A stretch of 64,000 bases of DNA, taken from assembly GCA_965261255.1 (NCBI GenBank), contig CBDHCQ010000004.1, forward strand, positions 2,480,001 through 2,544,000. The letters are read 5' to 3'. The position numbers and the translations under genes are program-made. The first letter of the stretch is position 1. Each line of letters begins with the position of its first letter. Positions 18,561 to 25,828 of the stretch are shown piece after piece. The notes below the pieces were generated by a model. It was not told the origin of the DNA. It saw only the letters and a program-made list of their open reading frames with translations, and made no database searches. This stretch comes from Bin80 sp965261255. GTDB taxonomy: Bacteria > Bacteroidota > Rhodothermia > Rhodothermales > Bin80.

Positions 18561-19820
18561 ATGCGCATCCTAAAGTTCTTGCCCATCCTGCTTCTGGCCG
18601 CCTGCCAAGGCGCCAGCGACCAAACCAATACAGAAAAACAAGTGGAGGTCTTCACGTGGTGGACCTCCGGTAGTGAGGCCACCGCGCTGGAAACTGTACT
18701 CGACGCATACAGAGTAGCTTACCCGGAGGTCGACCTGATCAACGCTTCAGTCGCTGGCGGTGGAGGCTCAGCGGCCCGTCCGATACTTCAAACCAGACTC
18801 CTGGGCGGTAATCCTCCAGACAGCTGGCAGACCCATCACGGAGCAGAACTGATGGAGTATTACGTCAACCCCGACTTTGTCGCATCACTCAGGGATCTCT
18901 ACGAAGCAGAAGGTTGGTACGAATTATTCGCCCCTTCACTTATTGATATGGTTAGCCGGAACGGTGAACCCTATCTGGTTATCCTGAATCTTCATCGCAG
19001 TAATACCCTTTGGTACAATAAGCCCTTACTCGCCGAGCACGGAGTTGTTATTGGAGACTCGCTTAGCCTTGAGGAATTGCTTGGTATCGCAGAATTACTT
19101 CAAAATGCCAACATTCCGGCCATGTGCATGGGGGACACTGGTATCTGGGCTACGGGGATCATGTTCGAAAATACACTCGTGGGCACTATCGGCCCCGAAC
19201 GGTATTTGGGGCTTTGGGATGGAACCGTCAGCTTCACAGACCCAGACGTGATGGCGGCCATACAGAACTATGGCCGATTGCTCGACTACCAGAATGCGGA
19301 CCATGCAGCCCTTTCGTGGGATCAGGCAGCTAAAAAACTGGGAGACGGTGATTGTGCCTTCTACTCCATGGGAGATTGGGTTTATGGTGAATTAATCCAG
19401 AACGGACTGGAAGAAAATGTTGACTTTGGTTGGGTTGCCCATCCTGGAAGTGACGGAACATTCTTGTTGGTTACGGACGGTTTTACCCTGGCCAAAAACG
19501 CCCCCAATCCCACAGAATCCCTTGAACTGCTGCGGATCATGGGGGACCGCGTCGTTCAGGAAAACTTCAATCTGATAAAGGGATCTATCTGTGCACGAAC
19601 CGACTGCGACCGTTCCAGGTTTGGCCCCTATCTCCAGTGGTCAATGGACAAGTATGCCGAAGGGGTCGCTGTGCCTACGGTTATCCACGGTTCGGCTGCA
19701 CCTCCAGCTTTTCAGCAGGCGCTCAATGACGCACTGACGAATTTTGTTGTGCAGCGTAACCCTCAGGCCTTTGCTGAAACCTTGGCCCGTGAGGCGCGAG
19801 CGGCAGGCTTTGGTCAGTAG
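18561..19820 (+). CDS. ABC sugar-importer substrate-binding lipoprotein
   Basis: A 419-residue family-1 (maltose/multiple-sugar type) solute-binding protein from ATG 18561. It has a short lipoprotein signal with lipobox LLAAC (Cys at residue 15). The mature part opens with VEVFTWWTSGSEATAL, a hallmark of the sugar-binding cluster, followed by DSWQTHHGAEL and PYLVILNLHRSNTLWYN. The C-terminal part has the FLLVTDGFTLAKNAP segment of this family. The protein would capture the substrate in the periplasm and hand it to the two permeases that follow. A start at 18540 would overlap the ALDH gene and precede the signal. Confidence 0.92.
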   Translation: MRILKFLPILLLAACQGASDQTNTEKQVEVFTWWTSGSEATALETVLDAYRVAYPEVDLINASVAGGGGSAARPILQTRLLGGNPPDSWQTHHGAELMEYYVNPDFVASLRDLYEAEGWYELFAPSLIDMVSRNGEPYLVILNLHRSNTLWYNKPLLAEHGVVIGDSLSLEELLGIAELLQNANIPAMCMGDTGIWATGIMFENTLVGTIGPERYLGLWDGTVSFTDPDVMAAIQNYGRLLDYQNADHAALSWDQAAKKLGDGDCAFYSMGDWVYGELIQNGLEENVDFGWVAHPGSDGTFLLVTDGFTLAKNAPNPTESLELLRIMGDRVVQENFNLIKGSICARTDCDRSRFGPYLQWSMDKYAEGVAVPTVIHGSAAPPAFQQALNDALTNFVVQRNPQAFAETLAREARAAGFGQ

Positions 19821-19823
19821 AGC

Positions 19824-20816
19824 ATGGTCAACCCGCACTGGCTGATCCGTAATAAAGGGCTGCTTATTCTATTGCCCTCCCTCCTGTTGACAGCCATCTT
19901 TGTCTACGGCTTCATTGGGACGAGCTTCTTTTTTTCACTTACCAACTGGCGTACACTTGCTGTTGATTTGTCCCTGCGTGATCCGCTGTGGCAAACCTAC
20001 GCAGACATGCTGGCTATGCCACGCTTCCAGGCAGACCTTAGAAATACGCTCGTATTCACGGTACTGTTCATCGGTCTTGCCGTCGGTATTGGACTTGGGC
20101 TTGCAATCCTGTTGGACCGACAGATTGCCGGCCGAGGCTTCTTCCGAAGTGCCTTCCTGTTCCCGTATGCGCTCTCATTCATTGTTACGGGAGTCGTCTG
20201 GCGATGGATTTTTAATCCAGAAACTGGCATAAATCTTTTCTTTGACATTCTGGGAATCAATCGGGTTCTGGAGTCTGCGGGGATGGACCCACTGTCACCA
20301 GGCTGGACAACTGACCCCGAAGTGGTTCTTTCTGTCAATCAGGTTCTGGCCCATGCCTGGCCCGGCGGGGCGACATTCCAGATTGAATGGGGAATACCGG
20401 TGGCGCTCATCCCCATAGCCATTGCCGCAACCTGGCAGTTATCCGGATTTGTGATGGCTATGTACCTAGGAGGGCTTGGAGGCATTAGCAGGCAGGTACG
20501 GGACGCTGCACGAATTGACGGCGCAGGAGAATTCAGGATGTACCGATCCGTGATAATTCCTATGCTTACTCCAATCACGATTTCGACGGCAATCATTCTG
20601 TTGCATGTTTCGCTAAAAATCTTTGATCTGGTTTTTGCAATGTCTGGGGTTGGGCCGGGCTTTGCGACGGATGTCCCTGCTATTTTCGTGTTCGAAATGA
20701 TGTTCAAGGCCGCCCGGTACAACCTAGGAGCTGCCGCTTCCATCGTCATGCTAGTCGCATCATGCCTGATTATTGTGCCTTACCTCGTGCACACATTCAG
20801 GAGCCGTGAAACATGA
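19824..20816 (+). CDS. ABC sugar-importer permease 1 (MalF/UgpA-like)
   Basis: A 330-residue inner-membrane permease. The first helix lies near residues 11-31, then a periplasmic stretch, then a further block of helices. The cytoplasmic EAA loop that contacts the ATPase is DAARIDGAGEFRMYRSVIIP (about 232-251). The periplasmic insert between helices at about 135-185 is long, as in MalF-type subunits. It starts 3 bases after the binding-protein stop and overlaps the second permease by 4 bases (ATGA). Confidence 0.92.
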   Translation: MVNPHWLIRNKGLLILLPSLLLTAIFVYGFIGTSFFFSLTNWRTLAVDLSLRDPLWQTYADMLAMPRFQADLRNTLVFTVLFIGLAVGIGLGLAILLDRQIAGRGFFRSAFLFPYALSFIVTGVVWRWIFNPETGINLFFDILGINRVLESAGMDPLSPGWTTDPEVVLSVNQVLAHAWPGGATFQIEWGIPVALIPIAIAATWQLSGFVMAMYLGGLGGISRQVRDAARIDGAGEFRMYRSVIIPMLTPITISTAIILLHVSLKIFDLVFAMSGVGPGFATDVPAIFVFEMMFKAARYNLGAAASIVMLVASCLIIVPYLVHTFRSRET

Positions 20817-21628
20817 GCCTGAAACGCGGCATTCTGTGGTTTACTCTGGGGTTCGCGCTCATTCTGTACGCGCTGCCGGTTTATGTGATGATCATCAATG
20901 GATTCAAAGATGCATCTAGCGTGAGTCTGGCCACGATGTGGCAGTTACCTGGCCGCGCCTCGCTGGGCGGCTTTGCAGAAGCCTGGGCGATGCTTTCTCC
21001 CAACCTGCGCAACAGCCTCGTGATGGTTATTCCCGCAGCATTGCTGTCCTCAATCATCGGCGCGCTGAACGGTTATGTTTTTTCAAAATGGCGTTTTCGC
21101 GGCTCTGAGGTTTTATTTGCCCTGCTCCTGTTTGGCTTCTTTATCCCTTATCAGGCCATTCTGCTGCCATTGGTCCGCTTCCTGCAGTGGATTAATGTTT
21201 ATGGCACACTTCCTGGACTGGTGCTGACCCATGTAGTGTACGGTATATCTGTAACTACACTCATCTTCCGTAATTTTTACGTCAATATTCCAGGCTCTAT
21301 CGTTGAGGCGGCAACCGTGGACGGGGCCGGGATGGTTGAGACCTTCTGGCGCGTTATGCTGCCGTTGTCCCTGCCCGCTTTCGCTGTCACACTCATTTTT
21401 CAGTTCACTAATATCTGGAACGATTTTCTGTTTGGAATCACGGTGGTTCCGAACCCGAGAGCCCAACCAGTGACCATTGCGCTCAACAATCTTTCCGGAT
21501 CCTTCTCGGTGGACTGGAACGTAGTCATGGCCGGCGCGGTCATTGCGGCTCTGCCTACGGCTCTGGTCTATATCGGACTGGGTAAATTCTTTGTACGAGG
21601 ACTGGTATCTGGTGCGATAAAGGCATGA
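20813..21628 (+). CDS. ABC sugar-importer permease 2 (MalG/UgpE-like)
   Basis: A 271-residue, six-helix permease of the carbohydrate-uptake type. The opening LYALPVYVMIINGFKD is typical of MalG-like subunits. The EAA loop is VEAATVDGAGMVETFWRVML (about 163-182), followed by PLSLPAF. It forms the transmembrane pair with the preceding gene. No ATP-binding subunit is encoded in the operon or window, so a shared ATPase elsewhere (as MsmX/UgpC-like proteins do for other importers) is needed. The next gene overlaps by 4 bases. Confidence 0.92.
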   Translation: MSLKRGILWFTLGFALILYALPVYVMIINGFKDASSVSLATMWQLPGRASLGGFAEAWAMLSPNLRNSLVMVIPAALLSSIIGALNGYVFSKWRFRGSEVLFALLLFGFFIPYQAILLPLVRFLQWINVYGTLPGLVLTHVVYGISVTTLIFRNFYVNIPGSIVEAATVDGAGMVETFWRVMLPLSLPAFAVTLIFQFTNIWNDFLFGITVVPNPRAQPVTIALNNLSGSFSVDWNVVMAGAVIAALPTALVYIGLGKFFVRGLVSGAIKA

Positions 21629-23091
21629 TCACTGCTGATATTGTCATAGTAGGTACTGGAATTGGCGGAGGCACGCTGGCCTGGGGATTGCGCAACACCG
21701 GTGCCCGCATCCTCTTGATTGAGCGTGGAGATTTTTTACCCCAGGAAGTACAGAACTGGGTTCCTGAAGCTGTTTTTGGCGATAACCGTTACAAACCGGA
21801 CGAAACGTGGGAGTCTGCTGATGGTCGCTCCTTCAAGCCCGGGGTTCACTATTGTGTGGGAGGCAACTCCAAAGTTTACGGCGCCGCCCTGCCCCGATTC
21901 CGGGAAGAAGATTTTGGGGCCCTTGAGCACGAGGGGGGAGTCAGTCCGAATTGGCCAATCACCTATGACGAATTGGAACCGTATTACTGCCGTGCGGAAA
22001 CATTGTATGGTGTGCGCGGGAATGCCGGAGAAGATCCTACCGATCCCGCACGTACTGCAGATTACCCTCACAAGGCCGTTCCGCACGAACCTCAGATCGC
22101 CTGTTTAGCCACCTCCCTGCGGAAACAGGGACTCCATCCCTTCCACTTGCCCCTGGGAATTGATCTCGGCGGACAATGCCTCCGTTGCCATACATGCGAT
22201 GGTTTTCCGTGTAGAGTTCATGCAAAGCATGACGCTGAAGTATGTGTCGTGCGCCCTGCTATTGACCACCCAAACGTAACTTTGTGGACAAATTCTACAG
22301 CGCGCCGCATCGTGGTGCGCGCCGGATCCGTCGATTCGCTTGAGCTGGAACGGGAGGGTGAACAGGTAACCGTGAGAGCAGGTACCTACGTACTCAGTTG
22401 CGGTGCCGTTAACTCCGCTGCACTGTTGCTTCGCTCCGAAGGAATCCCGAATAAATCAGAATTAATTGGCCGCAACTACATGGTGCACAACAACAGTGCG
22501 CTGATCGCGGTACGCCCGTGGGAAACGAATCGAACCACCTTCCAGAAAACGTTATCAATTAATGATTGGTACTTTGGAGAGTCGACGTGGCCGTGGCCCA
22601 TGGGAAACCTGCAGATGATCGGCAAAGTGCAAGGATCTATGTTGAAATCCGCGCGCCCACGGTTGCCCCTTTCATGGCTGAGCTATCTGGCAAACAGAAG
22701 CATTGAATGGTGGGTGATGAGCGAGGATTTACCTGATCCCGACAACCGCGTTACACTTTCATCAAGCGGGAGGATACAGATCCATTGGAAACCAAACAAT
22801 TTAACTGCACACCGGCGTCTGTTAAGCAAGGCACGCAGGATGCTGCGCCGTGCGGGATATCCAATCCTGTTCAGTCAGGAAATGGGGATTGAAACAAATT
22901 CGCATCAGTGCGGCACCTTACGCATGGGTAAGGATCCATGTGACAGCGTGCTTGATCCTTACTGCCGTGTGCATGAACTCAAAAACCTCTGCGTCGTCGA
23001 CGCTTCTTTTTTTCCATCCTCCGGGGCCATGAACCCGGCACTCACCATTGCGGCCCAGGCACTTCGGGTCGCTGACAATATGACAGACTAA
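21625..23091 (+). CDS. GMC oxidoreductase with a Cys-rich loop (sugar-oxidising type)
   Basis: A 488-residue FAD enzyme clearly different from the GMC protein at 15506. The dinucleotide loop is VGTGIGGGTLAW (9-20). The substrate-side segment is YCVGGNSKVYGAALPRF. A cysteine cluster follows (C185, C188, C191, C196, C207; CLRCHTCDGFPC). The active-site His427 is in SHQCGTLRMG and Asn470 in MNPALTIA. This architecture is like the large subunits of sugar 3- or 5-dehydrogenases and related GMC enzymes, so oxidation of a ring hydroxyl is a reasonable inference. No small hitch-hiker or cytochrome subunit is adjacent. Coupled to the permease gene by an ATGA overlap. Confidence 0.88.
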   Translation: MITADIVIVGTGIGGGTLAWGLRNTGARILLIERGDFLPQEVQNWVPEAVFGDNRYKPDETWESADGRSFKPGVHYCVGGNSKVYGAALPRFREEDFGALEHEGGVSPNWPITYDELEPYYCRAETLYGVRGNAGEDPTDPARTADYPHKAVPHEPQIACLATSLRKQGLHPFHLPLGIDLGGQCLRCHTCDGFPCRVHAKHDAEVCVVRPAIDHPNVTLWTNSTARRIVVRAGSVDSLELEREGEQVTVRAGTYVLSCGAVNSAALLLRSEGIPNKSELIGRNYMVHNNSALIAVRPWETNRTTFQKTLSINDWYFGESTWPWPMGNLQMIGKVQGSMLKSARPRLPLSWLSYLANRSIEWWVMSEDLPDPDNRVTLSSSGRIQIHWKPNNLTAHRRLLSKARRMLRRAGYPILFSQEMGIETNSHQCGTLRMGKDPCDSVLDPYCRVHELKNLCVVDASFFPSSGAMNPALTIAAQALRVADNMTD

Positions 23092-23096
23092 TTGCC

Positions 23097-23564
23097 ATGA
23101 CTCGACCCTTTATTTCTCTCATTCTAGCCGGTTTTGCCATAACCTCGGGTGTGCAGGCGCAATCTCCGATTCCGTCTGTGCTTGATGATTTCCATCTTGC
23201 TGCTTCCGAAGCCGATTACGACCGATACTTCGGTCATCTCGCTGAAGAAAGTGTCTTTCTGGGGACGGACATAACCGAGCGCTGGACTAAGGCCGAGTTC
23301 CAGGATTATGCCAGACCCCATTTCAACGCCGGACGCGGCTGGACCTATGTGCCCAAAACCCGTCACGTTTACGTAGCCCCGGACGGTCAGACTGCCTGGT
23401 TTGACGAAATCCTCCACAATGAAAGGTTTGGAGATGTTCGTGGAACAGGAGCTTTGATCCTCGAAGAGGACACGTGGAGGATCGTTCAGTACCACCTTAC
23501 ACTGCCCGTACCCAATGATCTTATTGGCAAGCTTGTCGAGATGATCAACGAGCAGTCAGAATGA
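23097..23564 (+). CDS. Secreted SnoaL/NTF2-like protein
   Basis: A 155-residue protein with a signal peptide (FISLILAGFAITSGVQAQ, cleavage near residue 22) and a mature cone-shaped NTF2-like fold: helix LDDFHLAASEADYDRYF, strand SVFLGTDITERWTKAEFQDY, then two long strands GQTAWFDEIL and GALILEEDTWRIVQYHLTL. It matches the SnoaL_3 subfamily as I remember it. These domains may be enzymes or small-molecule binders. It lies 5 bases after the second GMC gene and closes the operon, so a periplasmic role with that pathway is possible. Confidence 0.8.
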   Translation: MTRPFISLILAGFAITSGVQAQSPIPSVLDDFHLAASEADYDRYFGHLAEESVFLGTDITERWTKAEFQDYARPHFNAGRGWTYVPKTRHVYVAPDGQTAWFDEILHNERFGDVRGTGALILEEDTWRIVQYHLTLPVPNDLIGKLVEMINEQSE

Positions 23565-23881
23565 TTGGATGAGAAGATTTTCGGCTGACCGGATCCATCC
23601 GGGATTTGCCATGCGGGTTCTTTCCTGTCGACAATTTTCGTAGGGCTCCTCCTGAAGTTGGCGGTACACGGATGCTCACACTTTAAGTTAATTTTTGGCG
23701 GTAGGGACTCGAGTTTCTCCGGGCCCTGCACTGGTAATTGACTGGAAGTTCACTCATTTGCATGAGTACTCAGATAGCCCCATTCGGCAAAACTATTGAG
23801 TGACGCTGACAAAAGAGTATGTGACGCTGGAAAACGTGCTGAGCCCAACTCTCATAGCGGTAAGGCCTTGAAACTCGATAA
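23565..23881. other. Non-coding stretch after the ten-gene operon
   Basis: No supported gene in 317 bases. A short perfect palindrome (ccggatccatccgg, 23587-23600) lies about 20 bases after the last stop of the operon but has no T-run. The stretch leads into the pseudogene remnant that begins at about 23882 and may itself be decayed coding sequence. Confidence 0.4.
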
Positions 23882-24078
23882 ACGAGCGGAGGGAAAAAGG
23901 TCATTGAGTCTGCCACCTTCACCGCAGGAGCCGAGATACCGCCCCATACCGGCAACCTGGTCGCCGCAGAATGGAACTTTGAGGGGACCGGTACATTTCC
24001 AATTCCGGGCTTTTCACCCCTGCCGGCGTAACGAGTTTCCATGTAACGCTGGAGACTACGTACACCTTTTCAATACTT
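23882..24078 (+). pseudogene. Remnant of an exported hydrolase's C-terminal PKD-like domain
   Basis: Two short frames continue one another. The first (23882-24028) reads VIESATFTAGAEIPPHTG then NLVAAEWNFEGTGTFP. After a shift near 24005-24020, a second frame reads TPAGVTSFHVTLETTYTFS up to about 24072. Together they resemble the C-terminal beta domain of a class of secreted alpha/beta hydrolases, in which AEWDFEGTG and a THTYS-PGTYFP motif occur in this order (from memory). The match stops where the GC-rich permease gene begins (ATG 24081), and the upstream side has in-frame stops. It therefore appears to be a broken, truncated gene end, cut by the arrival of the GC-rich block. Confidence 0.5.
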
Positions 24079-24080
24079 GG

Positions 24081-25523
24081 ATGGCGTCCACGCCCCCTGC
24101 ATCAATCACCGAACGGCTCGACGCAATCAATGAGTTCGATCGCGAGCCTGTCTCCGAGGACGCCCTTCAGGGGCCCGGCAACTTTATCGGCCTCTACGCC
24201 GGTGAGCATGTAGCTGGCACGGAGTTCGTCATCGGACCATTGTTCGTCGCCCACGGCGTAGCCGCCGGCGACCTGTTCCTGGGTCTGCTCGTGGGCAACC
24301 TGCTGGCTGTCCTGTCCTGGGCCTTCATCTGCGCACCCATCGCTACGCGCACGCGGCTCAACCTCTACTGGAAGCTCCGCAAGATTGCTGGCCCGAACCT
24401 GCTCTTTGTCTACAACCTCGTCAATGCTGCCATGTTTTGTTTCTTGGCTGGCTCGATGATCTCGGTCGCGGCCACGGCGGTGGGCATCCCGTTCGAAATG
24501 ACTATGCCCGGCCTCGACGATTTCTATCCCAACAGCATCGGCTGGGTCGTGACGGTACTCTTGGTCGGGTCCGTTGTGACCGTTCTGGCCATCCTTGGTT
24601 TCGAAAAGATCGCCTATTTCTCCAAGATCGCCGCCCCGTGGATGTTTCTAGTCTTCGTTGCCTGCGGCGTGGCCGTCCTCCCGCAGCTTGGCGTCAACTC
24701 GATGGGCGACTTCTGGACGGTAGCTAACGAGAAGATCTGGACCGGTGAGCCGCTGTCGGGGCGCGTCCGCTTCACGTTCTGGCATGTGATGTTCTTTGCT
24801 TGGTTTGCCAACATGGCTATGCATATCGGCATGGCCGACATGACCATCCTTCGCTATGCGAAGAAGTGGCACTACGGCTTCGCAAGTGCCTTCGGCATGT
24901 ACCTCGGCCACTACATCGCCTGGGTCGCCTCGGGTATCCTGGTGGCGCTTGCGCTGCAGAACGCCAGCGAGGTGGCACCGGGCCCGATCGCTTACCTGGG
25001 CGCAGGCGTGGCGGGCCTCGTGGCAGTGGTACTCGCCGGCTGGACGACGGCCAACCCGACAATCTACCGCGCGGGCCTGGCAATGCAGACGATCACACCG
25101 AATTGGAAGCGGTGGAAGGTAACCCTCGCGGTGGGAATGATCACCACGATGGCCGCACTCTTCCCGGCGCTGATGATGCGACTCTTGGATTTCGTGGCGC
25201 TTTACGGCCTGCTGCTTATGCCGATGGGCGCGGTGATCTTCGCCGACTTCTGGCTGTTGCCGAAGCTGGGCCTGCGACAGGACTACGCGGAGTGGAAGCA
25301 ACTCCTCTTCAGCCTCCCGGCTGCGCTAGCGTGGCTCCTCACGTTGGGAGCCTGCCTACTCCTTAATCTCGTCTGGGACGTTGAGATCTTCTTTCTGGGC
25401 CTGCCGGGCTGGTTCATCGCCACGGGTCTCTACGTAGGGCTTAGCTTAGCACAGCAGCGGCGCGTTCCAGTTCCACAGTCCAGCACGCCGACTACAGACT
25501 TTCTTTCCGAAGAGATTACATGA
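24081..25523 (+). CDS. NCS1-family (purine-cytosine-permease-like) transporter
   Basis: A 480-residue, about 12-helix membrane protein from ATG 24081. An open frame runs upstream to 23796 but consists of pseudogene sequence in another frame, and the base composition changes sharply here. The N-terminal segment has GNFIGLYAGEHVAGTEFVIGPLFV, comparable to the first helix of NCS1 symporters, followed by the GLLVGNLLAVLSWAF helix. It is coupled to a 58-residue peptide (ATGA overlap) and followed by L-rhamnose isomerase, so a sugar such as L-rhamnose is a better guess for its substrate than a nucleobase. The codon usage is clearly richer in G+C than that of the neighbouring operons. Confidence 0.8.
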   Translation: MASTPPASITERLDAINEFDREPVSEDALQGPGNFIGLYAGEHVAGTEFVIGPLFVAHGVAAGDLFLGLLVGNLLAVLSWAFICAPIATRTRLNLYWKLRKIAGPNLLFVYNLVNAAMFCFLAGSMISVAATAVGIPFEMTMPGLDDFYPNSIGWVVTVLLVGSVVTVLAILGFEKIAYFSKIAAPWMFLVFVACGVAVLPQLGVNSMGDFWTVANEKIWTGEPLSGRVRFTFWHVMFFAWFANMAMHIGMADMTILRYAKKWHYGFASAFGMYLGHYIAWVASGILVALALQNASEVAPGPIAYLGAGVAGLVAVVLAGWTTANPTIYRAGLAMQTITPNWKRWKVTLAVGMITTMAALFPALMMRLLDFVALYGLLLMPMGAVIFADFWLLPKLGLRQDYAEWKQLLFSLPAALAWLLTLGACLLLNLVWDVEIFFLGLPGWFIATGLYVGLSLAQQRRVPVPQSSTPTTDFLSEEIT

Positions 25524-25696
25524 AAACTGCCCTGACACTCGCTTCGTTACTCGGCCTCAGCCTGACGGTCGTGCCTGCCTTTCTGGTCTTCGCGGGTACC
25601 ATCACATGGACCACCCACGCGACGCTGATGGCTCTCGGCGCGGTGCTTTGGTTCGTCACGGCCCCCTTCTGGATGCCCCATGATGCTCCTGTTTAA
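25520..25696 (+). CDS. 58-residue two-helix membrane peptide, probable transporter partner
   Basis: Starts inside the permease stop (ATGA at 25520-25523) and ends with TAA at 25694-25696. The protein is two hydrophobic helices (LASLLGLSLTVVPAFLVFAG, about 8-26, and LMALGAVLWFVTAPFW, about 36-51) joined by a short TWTTHA loop. The GC-rich composition with synonymous third-position G/C matches the permease, and the overlap argues that it is real. By analogy, some SSS-family symporters have small two-helix partners (DUF997, DUF485 types), so an accessory subunit is plausible. No specific family is recognised. Confidence 0.7.
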   Translation: MKTALTLASLLGLSLTVVPAFLVFAGTITWTTHATLMALGAVLWFVTAPFWMPHDAPV

Positions 25697-25828
25697 CCTT
25701 GCGAAAAACACCATTCTACTCCGCGTCAATCCCGATTTGACGGGAGGCTCGGTGAATCAGATCGGTTGATCCGGTGGGCCGTTATCGTGGCGAATCTTGA
25801 AGGGCAATCTTAAACTCGAGACCTGAAA

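Noticed and set aside
23796..24080. N-terminal extension of the permease upstream of ATG 24081
   Set aside because: It is a different frame of the remnant gene; its composition changes at 24081, and it adds no helix expected in the family.
24648..25366. Long frames on both strands within the GC-rich permease gene
   Set aside because: High-G+C coding sequence regularly keeps other frames open; their Arg/His/Gly-rich translations show no family features, while the permease frame does.
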